Shown in pieces: positions 8,472-16,677 of a stretch of 64,000 nt of DNA. The DNA is from Streptomyces sp. GQFP (lineage in GTDB: Bacteria; Actinomycetota; Actinomycetes; Streptomycetales; Streptomycetaceae): positions 6,324,001 through 6,388,000 of the forward strand of contig NZ_CP089312.1 in the NCBI RefSeq assembly GCF_021545335.1, given 5' to 3'. The notes under the pieces are model-generated. The model did no database searches, was not told the DNA's origin, and saw only the letters and a program-made list of their open reading frames with translations. Position 1 is the stretch's first letter, and every line of letters begins with the position of its first letter. Both the position numbers and the translations under genes were made by a program.

Positions 8472-8662
8472 CCTTCCCGGTCCTCCTGGCCGAGTCTTCC
8501 GGGTCGGCCGGGCGGGCTGTCGAGCGCGCCGCGTTCGGGGGGTGTTCTGTCGGTTCCGCCGGGCAGGAGACATCCTGAATATGCGCACAAGCGCGCGCGT
8601 AATGAACAGTGTGCAATGACGACCGTGTACGTGAACTGGTGAATCGGTGAGGTGAAGCGCTG

Positions 8663-9148
8663 ATGAGCACCACCCGGCCCGACTCGCCGGGCTCTCCGGA
8701 ATCCCCGGAGTCCCCCGAGTCCAGCGGCGCTTCCGGGGGTCGGCAGACCCGCAGCCTGAGTTTCGGCGACGAGAGCGGTGTCGTTCCGCTCGCCCGGGAC
8801 TTCGCCCGGCAGGCGCTGTACGCGTGGGGCTGGCTGCCCGCCGCGACCGCCGACCGGCGCGCCGCCGCCGAGGACGTACTGCTCGTCGTCTCCGAACTCG
8901 TCACCAACGCCTGCCTGCACGCCGAGGGCCCGGACGAGATGTGGATCACCTGCGACAACAAGGTGATCCGCGTCGAGGTCGCCGACCGGGGCACGGGCCA
9001 GCCCGCCCCGCGCACCCCGCACAGAGCAGGCCGCCCGGGCGGCCACGGCATGTTCATCGTGCAGCGGCTGTGCCTGGACTGGGGAGTCGTACGGACCCCC
9101 GGTGTCGCGGGCAAGAAGGTGTGGGCGGAGCTGGGCGCTCCGGCGTAG
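8663..9148 (+). CDS. RsbW-like anti-sigma factor / ATP-binding serine kinase
   Basis: A 161-residue GHKL-type ATPase domain. The N box is seen at VVSELVTNACLHAEG, the G1-like box at VEVADRGTG, and a GGHGMFIVQRLC segment provides the ATP lid and G2. The first 30 residues are a Pro/Ser/Glu-rich tail with repeats of SPES. Family members bind their sigma factor and phosphorylate the STAS antagonist. Pairing with 8085 and the sigma gene at 6889 suggests the targets. Many similar stand-alone ATPases exist in Streptomyces, so the exact partner needs a binding test. ATG 8663 has GGTGAGGTGAAG upstream. Confidence 0.87.
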   Translation: MSTTRPDSPGSPESPESPESSGASGGRQTRSLSFGDESGVVPLARDFARQALYAWGWLPAATADRRAAAEDVLLVVSELVTNACLHAEGPDEMWITCDNKVIRVEVADRGTGQPAPRTPHRAGRPGGHGMFIVQRLCLDWGVVRTPGVAGKKVWAELGAPA

Positions 9149-9317
9149 TTCCCGCCGATGTGGCGGCAAAGCACCGCCGGGTTCCGGTCGATTTCCCGCC
9201 GATCCGGTGTGCGCTGTGTCTTCCTTCTCTCAGTCCCCCGGCGTACCTTGACGGCCGATCCGCGATCTGATGTGCCGTCAGAAATGCTGACAGGACCGCC
9301 AGGAATGGGGGACGACG

Positions 9318-10082
9318 ATGTCGTACCACCGGACATGCCGCAGCACGCACCCGAAACGAAGCGCCGCGCTCGCGTCCGTCGCGGCCCTGGCCGGATCGGC
9401 GGTGCTGCTGGCCGCCCCCGCCGCCCGCGCCGAGGTCGTGGACGTCAACTACCAGTGCAAGACGCCGATCGGCGACAAGAGCGCCCTGTCGCCCATCGAC
9501 ATCAAGGCGGTGGAGAGCGACGGCGGCTACAAGGTCACGATGTCCTGGCAGAAGGGCGTCTCGTCCAGCCCGGTGGAGCTGGGCAAGGGCGCGATGAACC
9601 CGAGCGCCACGATCAAGCTGGGCGGCGCGGACAGCGGCACGCTGAGCGTCAGCGGCCCCGCGAACGCCGAGGCGGTACCCGCCAACACCCCCATAAAGAT
9701 CAGTGACTTGAGCGGCACGTACAAACCGTCGAAGAACGGCAAGGTCACCTTCACGGCCGGCGTCCTCACCATCAAGGCCCTCGGTACGACCACCACGTGC
9801 ACGCCCACCAACAACCCGGGCCCGTCCCTGACGCTCGACGTCACGGGCGCCTCGGACGGCGGCAGTACGGGCGGCAGCACCGGCGGTACGAGCAGCACCG
9901 GCGGTACGGACGGTGGCGGCGGTTCGGACGCCGGTGCCGAACTCCCGCAGACCGGCCCCGAGGACTCGATGATCGCGCTCGGCACCCTCGGCGGCACGGT
10001 CCTGCTGATGGGCGCGGCGGGCGCGCTGTGGCTGACGCGCAGGAACCAGACCGTACGGGACGAGCGGGCAGTACGCCGCTGA
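9318..10082 (+). CDS. Secreted surface protein with LPQTG sorting signal
   Basis: A 254-residue exported protein. Signal peptide about 1-38 (cleavage after AARA), then one beta-rich domain of about 135 residues (CKTPIGDKSALSPIDI to TTTCTPTNNPGPSLTL), a Gly/Ser/Thr linker, LPQTG, a hydrophobic segment and an RRNQTVRDERAVRR tail. That end is a sortase signal, suggesting covalent attachment to peptidoglycan. The domain recurs twice in the protein at 12064, which identifies a shared module, perhaps DUF6801-like; function unknown. It starts a four-gene run in which the last three are coupled or nearly so. Confidence 0.85.
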   Translation: MSYHRTCRSTHPKRSAALASVAALAGSAVLLAAPAARAEVVDVNYQCKTPIGDKSALSPIDIKAVESDGGYKVTMSWQKGVSSSPVELGKGAMNPSATIKLGGADSGTLSVSGPANAEAVPANTPIKISDLSGTYKPSKNGKVTFTAGVLTIKALGTTTTCTPTNNPGPSLTLDVTGASDGGSTGGSTGGTSSTGGTDGGGGSDAGAELPQTGPEDSMIALGTLGGTVLLMGAAGALWLTRRNQTVRDERAVRR

Positions 10083-10112
10083 GGCACGGCCAGTCGACCA
10101 CGGGAGCCGCCG

Positions 10113-10967
10113 ATGCGTGCCGTCCTCTGTCTCTCCTTCTGCCTCGTCGCCCCGCTGTTGTGGGCCACGTCGTCCACAGCGGCGGCCGACGAGGGGCAGG
10201 ACGGCTGGTCCGCCGCGCCCCTGGGCACCGACCGGCCCTACTTCTACGCCGAGGGCACCCCCGGGACGGTCCTCCAGGACACGCTCTCCGTCCGCAACCC
10301 GACGGACCGGATCCTCAATGTCCGGCTGTCCGGCGGCAGTTGGCTCACCCTCGCCGCCCCCGAGGTCGACGTCCCCGCCCGCACCCGCGCCGACGTGCCC
10401 TTCACGGTACGCATCCCCGACGGCACGCCTCCCGGCGACCGCACCGCCACGATCACCGCCCGCGCCTCGGGCCGGACCGAGACGGTACGCGTCCGACTCC
10501 GGGTCGGGGGACCCCGGTTGCCCGCGCTGACCGTCGAGCACGTGCGGGTACGCGGTGACCGCATCGCGTACGAGCTGGTCAACCGCGGCACCACCGACCT
10601 GACCCCGACGCTCACCGTCCGCGCGGACGGTGTCCTCGGCCCCCTCCTCGACCGGCCCGCACGCACCCTCCCCGTACGCCTGCCCCCGGGCGAGCGCGTC
10701 GCCCTGACCGAACCCTGGCCCGGGCAACCCGAGTTCGACGTGGTCGACGTACGCCTGACGGTCACGGCGGCCGACGGGACGGTACGCGCCGAGGCGGGCA
10801 CGTCGGTGAGGTTCGTGCCGTGGGGCGGGGTGGCGGGAGGCGCGGGGGCGCTGGTGGCGGGCGGGGCCCTGATGGCCGTACGACGGCACGGGCGCCGCCG
10901 GAGCAGCGACGAACAGCCGTGCGCACGTGAGGAGTTGGCGGAGGAGCTGACGGGGGCGATGAAGTGA
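10113..10967 (+). CDS. Secreted membrane-anchored protein with Ig-like (DUF916-like) domain
   Basis: 284 residues. Signal peptide about 1-25, then a beta-sandwich-type domain (LQDTLSVRNPTDRILNVRL, VPARTRADVPFTVRIPDGT) resembling the peptidoglycan-binding DUF916 or COG1470 class. Near the C-terminus is a membrane segment (GGVAGGAGALVAGGALMAV) followed by a basic tail. Probably faces the outside and helps hold or assemble neighbouring surface proteins; that role is inferred from analogy with WxL loci of Firmicutes. It begins 30 bases after 9318-10082 and overlaps the next gene by four bases. Confidence 0.75.
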   Translation: MRAVLCLSFCLVAPLLWATSSTAAADEGQDGWSAAPLGTDRPYFYAEGTPGTVLQDTLSVRNPTDRILNVRLSGGSWLTLAAPEVDVPARTRADVPFTVRIPDGTPPGDRTATITARASGRTETVRVRLRVGGPRLPALTVEHVRVRGDRIAYELVNRGTTDLTPTLTVRADGVLGPLLDRPARTLPVRLPPGERVALTEPWPGQPEFDVVDVRLTVTAADGTVRAEAGTSVRFVPWGGVAGGAGALVAGGALMAVRRHGRRRSSDEQPCAREELAEELTGAMK

Positions 10968-12067
10968 AGCGGCGGATTCCCGCACTGGTCGCGGCGGCGC
11001 TGGCGCTCGCCTTCCTCTTCCCCGTGTCTCTACTGCCCACGACCGCTGCCGCTGCCGACGGGCCGACCGTCAAGGTCTCCAAGTCACAGGCGGGGACCGG
11101 GGGTTCGATCATCGTGACCGGGACCGGCTGGCCCCGGAAGGCGCTGCTGATGATGCTGATCTGCGGCCGGTCCAGCCCGTCCCGGGGAGTGGTCGGCGGC
11201 ACCAACTCCTGTGCCAACGCGGACGGAAGAGCCGTCACCACGGACACGCAGGGCGCCTTCAGCCAGATCCTGCCGGTGGTCGAACCGCCGGTGCCGTGCC
11301 CGTGCGTGGTGCATGTGGCGACGGTGACCGGGTCGTCCGACACGGCGTCCGACGCGGTGTTCCAGGTGGCGGGCCACCCGGCCGAGCCGCTGCCCGAATC
11401 GGACGGCACCGGACGTCTCTCGGTCCTCACGGACCCCCGGCTCGACGGTTCGAGCGGGCTGCTGACCTGGTTCGGGGCGCCGCCCACCCGCACCCTCGTC
11501 CTCACCGTCGGCAACCTCGGTACGGCGGCCGTCAAGGACCCGGTCTTCCAAGTCGGCACCTCCCACGGGGTGTTCGCCCCGCAGTGGGACGAGCAGCAGT
11601 GGCAGGGCACGATCCCGCCGGGTGGGAAGGCACGCGTCGAGCTGCCGGTCTCCCTGGCGAGCGGGGCGCACGGCGACTACTCGGTCTCGCTGAAGTACGA
11701 CGGCAAGGTCCTCGCCGAACAGCCCTGGGGCGTGGGCCGGCCGTGGGGCGTGACCCTGTTCTGGGTCCTGGCCGGAGTCGTCGTACCGGCGGCGCTGTTC
11801 CGCGTCGGGATGGCGGTGGTGGACCGGGTACGGCCGCGCGGGCAGCAGGCGGTACGTCGTGACAGTGGCCGGGGGCCGCGAAGGCTTCGGTTGCCCGAAC
11901 TGACCCTGCGTATGCCGAAGGTGGGCGAGCGGGACGGTAACTCCCCACCTGTGGGCGCTTCTTCAACCCTGCCGTGGTTCACCCCGGACGCCGATCCCGG
12001 CACGAGCACTACGGGCACTCCGACGACGAACGCGATGAACACGACGAACTCGAAGGGGAACACGTGA
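10964..12067 (+). CDS. Secreted membrane-anchored protein of the same surface operon
   Basis: 367 residues. Signal peptide about 1-31, a first domain with Cys-rich elements (MLICGRSSPSRGV, PVPCPCVVHVATVTG), a second beta-rich part with TLVLTVGNLGTAAVKDPVFQ and TIPPGGKARVELPVS, a membrane segment at about 261-280 (TLFWVLAGVVVPAALF) and a basic, then Thr/Asn-rich cytosolic tail. The NLGTAAV...PPGGKARVELPV pattern resembles Ig-like domains that support surface layers. GTG 10964 overlaps the previous stop and its own stop overlaps the next start, so the three proteins are probably made in fixed ratio. I recognise no enzyme. Confidence 0.75.
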   Translation: MKRRIPALVAAALALAFLFPVSLLPTTAAAADGPTVKVSKSQAGTGGSIIVTGTGWPRKALLMMLICGRSSPSRGVVGGTNSCANADGRAVTTDTQGAFSQILPVVEPPVPCPCVVHVATVTGSSDTASDAVFQVAGHPAEPLPESDGTGRLSVLTDPRLDGSSGLLTWFGAPPTRTLVLTVGNLGTAAVKDPVFQVGTSHGVFAPQWDEQQWQGTIPPGGKARVELPVSLASGAHGDYSVSLKYDGKVLAEQPWGVGRPWGVTLFWVLAGVVVPAALFRVGMAVVDRVRPRGQQAVRRDSGRGPRRLRLPELTLRMPKVGERDGNSPPVGASSTLPWFTPDADPGTSTTGTPTTNAMNTTNSKGNT

Positions 12068-13371
12068 GAACGCAACGGAGACGGAGCGCGAGTGCGGCAG
12101 GAGCCCTGTTGCTGCTCGGCGGAGCGGGCGGTGTCCTGCTGGGCATGGCCGCGGCGGGGCCCGCCCAGGCGGCCGAGGTGTCGTACGCGACCAAGTGCGT
12201 GCCGCCGGCGGCCTCAGGCCTTGACCCCGTCAACGGCACGACCAAGGTGGAGATCACCGCGCCCGTGACGGCCAAGGTGGGCGACGAGGTGGACGTGGTC
12301 TGGAAGTTCACCCAGGCCGCGTCCAAGAACCCCGACCTGATCGACCTGCCCGCCAACTCGGTCCAGCCCAGCGGGGTGTTGAAGGCGGGCGGCGCGCAGA
12401 GTGCCGACATCGCGATGGTGGGCCCGCGTGAGAACCCGGCGATCCCCAAGGGCGGGGCGATGGTCCTGTCCGACATGAAGGGCAAGGTGAAACTGACGAC
12501 GGCCGGGGACGTGACGCTGACGCCGGACGCCTACACGATCAACGCCTTCGGGACGGACACGAAGTGCGCGCCGACGGAGACGGTCCAGCCGTCGGTCACG
12601 ATCAAGGTGACGGCGGGGGACGGCGGTTCACCGACCCCGACCCCGACCCCGACGACATCGACGTCACCGTCGCCCTCACCCACGCCGACCGACTCCGGGT
12701 CCCCGAGCCCGAGTTCGACCCCGTCGGACGGTGGCCAGACGGACTTCACCGGGAAACTCGTGCAGGTCCCGTACAAGTGCGTGACGCCCATCGGTGACAA
12801 GGAAGTGACCTCCCCCATTCAGATCAACGCCAAGAAGAACGGCGGGAGTTACGACATCACGGTCCAGTTCAAGGGCTCCGTGATGGACAGTCCGGCGGAC
12901 CTCCCGGCGGACTCGGTGAAGCCGTCCATGGAGGTTGTCCTGGGCGGGTCCGACACGGGCACGGTCCATGTCGAGGGCCCGGCCAACACGGAGCCGATCA
13001 AGACCGGCGACGCGATGACGATCTCAGACATGACGGGCACCTACAAGCCGGGCGCGACTGGTGAATCGACCCTGGCACCAGGCGTGTTGACGGTGAACGC
13101 CCTCGGCACGACGACCACTTGCACCCCGACCACGACGATGGTCTCCCTGACCCTGGACACGGAGGAACAGGCGAGCGGAGCGTCCGGCGGTTCGTCGACG
13201 TCGGGCGGTACGACGTCCGGCTCCGGCGGTACGTCGACCAGCGGCGGCCTCGCGAACACGGGCGCGGAGAACAACGGCGCCCTGAAGGCGCTCGGCCTGG
13301 TGGCCGGTACGGCGGTACTGCTGGGCGTGGCGGTGTTCACGTTCATGCCGGGGCGCCGGCGCCTGCGCTGA
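12064..13371 (+). CDS. Two-domain surface protein with LANTG sorting signal
   Basis: 435 residues starting at GTG 12064, overlapping the preceding stop by four bases. Signal peptide about 1-37 (AGPAQAAE), domain A about 38-185, a Pro/Ser/Thr linker (TPTPTPTTSTSPSPSPTPT), domain B about 235-385, a Gly/Ser linker, then LANTG, a hydrophobic segment and RRRLR. LANTG fits the LAxTG signal used by class E sortases in Streptomyces. Domain B is very close to the single domain of 9318-10082 (KCVTPIGDKEVTSPIQI, TISDMTGTYKP, LTVNALGTTTTCTPTTT), so the two genes arose by duplication. No sortase gene is in the window. Confidence 0.85.
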   Translation: MRTQRRRSASAAGALLLLGGAGGVLLGMAAAGPAQAAEVSYATKCVPPAASGLDPVNGTTKVEITAPVTAKVGDEVDVVWKFTQAASKNPDLIDLPANSVQPSGVLKAGGAQSADIAMVGPRENPAIPKGGAMVLSDMKGKVKLTTAGDVTLTPDAYTINAFGTDTKCAPTETVQPSVTIKVTAGDGGSPTPTPTPTTSTSPSPSPTPTDSGSPSPSSTPSDGGQTDFTGKLVQVPYKCVTPIGDKEVTSPIQINAKKNGGSYDITVQFKGSVMDSPADLPADSVKPSMEVVLGGSDTGTVHVEGPANTEPIKTGDAMTISDMTGTYKPGATGESTLAPGVLTVNALGTTTTCTPTTTMVSLTLDTEEQASGASGGSSTSGGTTSGSGGTSTSGGLANTGAENNGALKALGLVAGTAVLLGVAVFTFMPGRRRLR

Positions 13372-13393
13372 GCCGCGGCGGCTACGACATGGT

Positions 13394-13440
13394 CAGGACC
13401 CCGCCCCGGAGTGTGTTGTCACCGGAGGGGCGGGGTCCTG
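13394..13440. terminator. Bidirectional hairpin terminator
   Basis: A perfect 14-base stem (13394-13407 with 13427-13440, CAGGACCCCGCCCC and its complement) encloses a 19-base loop. It lies between two convergent units, the surface operon and the small genes at 13446-13768, and could stop both. Confidence 0.75.
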
Positions 13441-13445
13441 TCGGG

Positions 13446-13613
13446 TCATGGCGAGCATCCCAGCCCGTGGAGACCGTGCTCCCTCAACTCCCGTTCGCAG
13501 TCGCCGACTTCATCGGTACGCCCGGCCTCCCGCGCCGCGTCCCGCTGCGCGGCCAGCGCCTCGCACACATCGCAGGGCGCTGCCTCCGGCCCGGCGGCGG
13601 GCACCGTCGTCAC
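13446..13613 (-). CDS. Small cysteine-containing protein, unknown function
   Basis: 55 codons from GTG 13613. The sequence is protein-like: APCDVCEALAAQRDAAREAG then RTDEVGDCERELREHG, a CxxC pair followed by a charged helix, as in small regulator-associated proteins of Streptomyces. Its GTG overlaps the stop of the upstream small gene by four bases, which argues for a real coupled pair. It ends just before a strong hairpin. I do not recognise a named family. Confidence 0.5.
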   Translation of the reverse strand: MTTVPAAGPEAAPCDVCEALAAQRDAAREAGRTDEVGDCERELREHGLHGLGCSP

Positions 13614-13768
13614 GACGACCACCGGGTGAGCGCTGCCTCCAGCGAGCGCAGCACCTCGGGGGTCGGCGCGGCCCAGACTCCGGGAAGGCGGGAGGGAGCG
13701 GGGGGAGGGGTGACGTGCTGAGCGGTGGGCGCGCGGTGGGGGAGCTGGGGGAGGGTGGTCGTCGTCAT
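13610..13768 (-). CDS. Small Pro-rich protein, unknown function
   Basis: 52 codons from ATG 13768, with GAGGAG nine bases upstream. The N-terminal part is Pro/Thr-rich; the end, LPGVWAAPTPEVLRSLEAAL followed by TRWSS, looks like a short conserved helix. It overlaps the next small gene by four bases. The good ribosome site and the coupling are the main support; a longer reading in another frame from 13778 is less likely. Confidence 0.5.
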   Translation of the reverse strand: MTTTTLPQLPHRAPTAQHVTPPPAPSRLPGVWAAPTPEVLRSLEAALTRWSS

Positions 13769-14005
13769 ACGGGTTCACTCCTCAGGTGGGGCGCTACCGG
13801 CCTGTGGCTGTGGCTGTGCCACGAGCATGACGCCTGAACCGGGCGAAAACGTCGCGGACAGGGCCGGGTTGACACGTTCGGCGGCGGCTGAATTCCCGTA
13901 CGCCCCGAACGGCCGGGGCCGCCGTGCCCATCAGCACACGGCGGCCCCGGTGGCCTGCAACCAACCTGCGAATACCGTCAGTTGACCCTTAGCCCACACC
14001 GCTCA

Positions 14006-15487
14006 TCAGCTGATACTGCCCATCAGCCGCTTGACCTTGCCGCGGTACGACCACACCGCCGCGCCCGCGACCACCGCGAGCACGGCCTCCAGGGCCACCA
14101 CGCCCATACGGTCGAGGTTGACGCCCGCGACCGAGAGGAGGCCGGTCGTAGCGTCGCCCGCCGTGACCGCCAGGAACCAGACGCCCATCATCTGGGAGGC
14201 GTACTTCGCCGGGGCCATCTTCGTCGTGACCGACAGGCCGACCGGGGAGAGGGTCAGTTCGCCGACCGTCTGGACGAAGTAGATCGCCACGATCCACATC
14301 GCCGCCGCCTTGTGACCGTCCCCGGCGATCGACAGCGGCGCCAGGAAGAGGAAGAACGAGACACCGACCAGGACCAGGCCCGACGCGAACTTCACGATCG
14401 TGCTCGGCTCCTTGCCCATCCGGTTCAGCGCCAGCCAGAACCAGGCGAAGACCGGCGCCAACGCCATGATCAGCACCGGGTTCACCGACTGGTACCAGGA
14501 GACCGGGAACTCCCAGCCGAAGACCGTGTTCTCGGCCTTGCCGTCGGCGAAGATCGACAGGGTCGTGGCGCCCTGGTCGTAGATCATCCAGAAGACGGCG
14601 GCGGCGACGAAGAACCAGATGTACGCCGACATCGACGACTGCTCGGCCTTGTTCAGGTCCTTGTCGCGCTTGATGCGGGCCAGCACGACCACCGGGACGA
14701 TCAGCCCGAGCAGGATCAGCGGGACCATGACCCAGTTCAGCGTGTAGTGGCCGGAGAAGCCGACGAACGCGTAGAACACGGCCGCGATGCCCGCCCAGAC
14801 CGCCGCCTTGCGCAGCGTCGCGGACTTCTCCGCGGCGGACAGCGGGGTCGGGACGACGCTGGAGCGCGCGTCCAGGTGCCGGCTGCCCAGCAGGAACTGG
14901 GCGAGGCCGAGGGCCATGCCGAGCGCGGCGAGGGCGAAGCCGAGATGCCAGTTGACCTTCTCGCCGATCGTGCCGATCACCAGCGGCGCGGCGAACGCGC
15001 CCGCGTTGATGCCCATGTAGAAGACGGTGAAGCCGCCGTCGCGGCGCGGGTCGTCCGGGCCGTCGTACAGGTGGCCGACCATGGTGGAGATGTTGGCCTT
15101 CAGCAGACCCGAGCCGATCGCGACGAGCCCGAGGCCCGCGTAGAAGGTGCCCGCTGTCGGCAGGGCCAGCGTCAGATGGCCGAGCATGATGATGCCGCCG
15201 GCCACGGCGACGGTCTTGCGGGGGCCCCAGACCCGGTCGCCGAACCAGCCGCCCGGCAGGGCGAGCAGATAGACGAGCGAGACGTAGACGGAGCCGATCG
15301 CGGTCGCGGCCGTCGCACTGAGGTGCAGGCCGCTCGGGGCGATCAGGTACAGGGGGAGCAGTGCCCGCATGCCGTAGTAGGAGAACCTCTCCCACATCTC
15401 GGTCATGAAGAGTGTGGCCAGTCCGCGGGGGTGGCCGAAGAAGGACCGTTCGGAGACGGGGGAATCCTTCGTCAGGCTGGACGCCAT
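14006..15487 (-). CDS. Proton-dependent oligopeptide transporter (POT/PTR2 family MFS)
   Basis: A 493-residue inner-membrane protein with about 14 hydrophobic segments, the usual size for bacterial POT transporters that import di- and tripeptides with protons. Diagnostic motifs: EMWERFSYYGMRALLPLYL in helix 1 (ExxERFxYYG) and GGFTVFYMGINAGAFAAPL (the FYxxIN signature). Start ATG 15487 has AAGGAA upstream; ATG 15514 would add nine residues that lack a ribosome site. Transcribed alone, away from the response regulator across 336 bases. Confidence 0.94.
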   Translation of the reverse strand: MASSLTKDSPVSERSFFGHPRGLATLFMTEMWERFSYYGMRALLPLYLIAPSGLHLSATAATAIGSVYVSLVYLLALPGGWFGDRVWGPRKTVAVAGGIIMLGHLTLALPTAGTFYAGLGLVAIGSGLLKANISTMVGHLYDGPDDPRRDGGFTVFYMGINAGAFAAPLVIGTIGEKVNWHLGFALAALGMALGLAQFLLGSRHLDARSSVVPTPLSAAEKSATLRKAAVWAGIAAVFYAFVGFSGHYTLNWVMVPLILLGLIVPVVVLARIKRDKDLNKAEQSSMSAYIWFFVAAAVFWMIYDQGATTLSIFADGKAENTVFGWEFPVSWYQSVNPVLIMALAPVFAWFWLALNRMGKEPSTIVKFASGLVLVGVSFFLFLAPLSIAGDGHKAAAMWIVAIYFVQTVGELTLSPVGLSVTTKMAPAKYASQMMGVWFLAVTAGDATTGLLSVAGVNLDRMGVVALEAVLAVVAGAAVWSYRGKVKRLMGSIS

Positions 15488-15656
15488 GGGTCGTTCCTTG
15501 CTGTCGGGGCGCACGAAAAAAGACCTTCGGCAGAAAACTCGCCAAAGGTCCTCAGGTGCCGTTAAGAGCTCCAGTCACCATACGACAGTTCACTGTGGTA
15601 AATAAAAGGACTTGAGATACGGATCACAGGTGATGGGTACGCAACAGTCGCTTATT

Positions 15657-15767
15657 CGAAGGTAAGAGACAGGATCTCATCGCAGAGGCACAGGTTTGCG
15701 GGTGGGGGTGCGGCGGGCACCGCCCGCGCCGCCCCGGGCGCTCTCGTCCTGGTGTCCGAAGGTAAGA
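15657..15767. repeat. Eleven-base direct repeat exactly 100 bases apart upstream of the response regulator
   Basis: CGAAGGTAAGA occurs at 15657-15667 and again at 15757-15767. Both lie in the 336-base intergenic stretch 15488-15823 between the transporter and the two-component genes, which holds no gene that I can see. The left part (15500-15660) is AT-richer than its surroundings and may carry the transporter promoter. The paired motif is a candidate binding site for the response regulator encoded just downstream. Confidence 0.4.
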
Positions 15768-15811
15768 ATCAAGAACGCCTGGTCACACCCCAGACGGCGT
15801 CCAGGGCGGTC

Positions 15812-15817
15812 TACCAT
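15812..15817 (+). promoter_or_regulatory. Candidate -10 box for leaderless response-regulator mRNA
   Basis: TACCAT ends six bases before the ATG at 15824. No Shine-Dalgarno lies at normal spacing, so transcription probably starts at or next to the ATG. No clear -35 box is seen. Confidence 0.45.
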
Positions 15818-15823
15818 CAGTTC

Positions 15824-16501
15824 ATGACCCGTGTACTGCTCGCTGAGGACGACGCGTCCATCTCGGAGCCGCTGGCCCGCGCACTGCGCCGGGAAGGTTA
15901 CGAGGTCGAGGTCCGCGAGGACGGCCCGACCGCGCTCGACGCCGGCGTCCAGGGCGGTATCGACCTGGTCGTTCTCGACCTGGGACTGCCCGGTATGGAC
16001 GGCCTCGAAGTGGCCCGCCGGCTGCGTGCCGAGGGACTGACCGTCCCGATCCTCATCCTGACCGCGCGCGCCGACGAGGTGGACACCGTCGTCGGCCTCG
16101 ACGCGGGCGCCGACGACTACGTCACCAAGCCCTTCCGGCTCGCCGAACTGCTCGCCCGTGTCCGGGCCCTGCTCCGGCGCGGCGCCGCCGAGCCGCAGCA
16201 GCCGCCCGCCACGCACGGCGTGCGGATCGACGTCGAGTCGCACCGGGCGTGGATGGGTGAGGAGGAGCTCCAGCTCACGGCGAAGGAGTTCGACCTGCTG
16301 CGGGTGCTGGTGCGTGACGCTGGGCGGGTGGTGACCCGCGACCAGCTGATGCGTGAGGTGTGGGACACGACGTGGTGGTCGTCGACCAAGACGCTCGACA
16401 TGCATATCTCCTGGCTGCGGAAGAAGCTGGGCGATGATGCGGCGAACCCTCGGTACATCGCGACGGTACGGGGTGTCGGTTTCCGTTTCGAGAAGAGTTA
16501 G
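15824..16501 (+). CDS. OmpR/PhoB-family response regulator
   Basis: 225 residues. The receiver domain spans 1-120, with acidic pocket AEDD (8-10), phosphoacceptor Asp52 in VVLDLGLPGMDG, and the DDYVTKPF lysine switch. The winged-helix DNA-binding domain spans about 130-225 (LTAKEFDLLRVLVRDAGRVV, SWLRKKLGDD, RYIATVRGVGFRF). It pairs with the histidine kinase starting 176 bases downstream. ATG 15824 begins the conserved MTRVLLAEDDAS; upstream in-frame sequence is not conserved-looking. The signal sensed is unknown. Confidence 0.93.
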   Translation: MTRVLLAEDDASISEPLARALRREGYEVEVREDGPTALDAGVQGGIDLVVLDLGLPGMDGLEVARRLRAEGLTVPILILTARADEVDTVVGLDAGADDYVTKPFRLAELLARVRALLRRGAAEPQQPPATHGVRIDVESHRAWMGEEELQLTAKEFDLLRVLVRDAGRVVTRDQLMREVWDTTWWSSTKTLDMHISWLRKKLGDDAANPRYIATVRGVGFRFEKS

Positions 16502-16573
16502 CAGACTTGGCGGAGCTGGACGCGCGTAACGCCGTGGGGGTTGTGCTTGGCGCGCGGCTGGCGGCCGGTGGGG

Positions 16574-16620
16574 GCTGATCGCGCAGTTCCCCGCGCCCCT
16601 GGAGCGCCCCTGCGGGGCGC
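16574..16620. repeat. Interspersed Streptomyces repeat (family B) between regulator and kinase
   Basis: GCTGATCGCGCAGTTCCCCG continues into CGCCCCT, and a perfect seven-base hairpin (GCGCCCC, TGC, GGGGCGC) follows at 16604-16620. In reverse orientation it is the same element as 17981-18134 and 44888-44930. It lies inside a two-component operon and could lower expression of the kinase relative to the regulator. Confidence 0.65.
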
Positions 16621-16677
16621 CCAGGGCGGTCTCGCAGCGCACCGCCCGTCGTCCGTCAGCCATCGCCCGGAGGGGCC

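Noticed and set aside
9054..10985. 643-codon minus-strand open frame opposite the surface operon
   Set aside because: Shadow of several plus-strand genes with signal peptides and sorting signals; no domain in the shadow.
13982..15565. 527-codon plus-strand open frame opposite the peptide transporter
   Set aside because: Asp/Arg/Gly-rich shadow; the minus-strand product has POT signatures.
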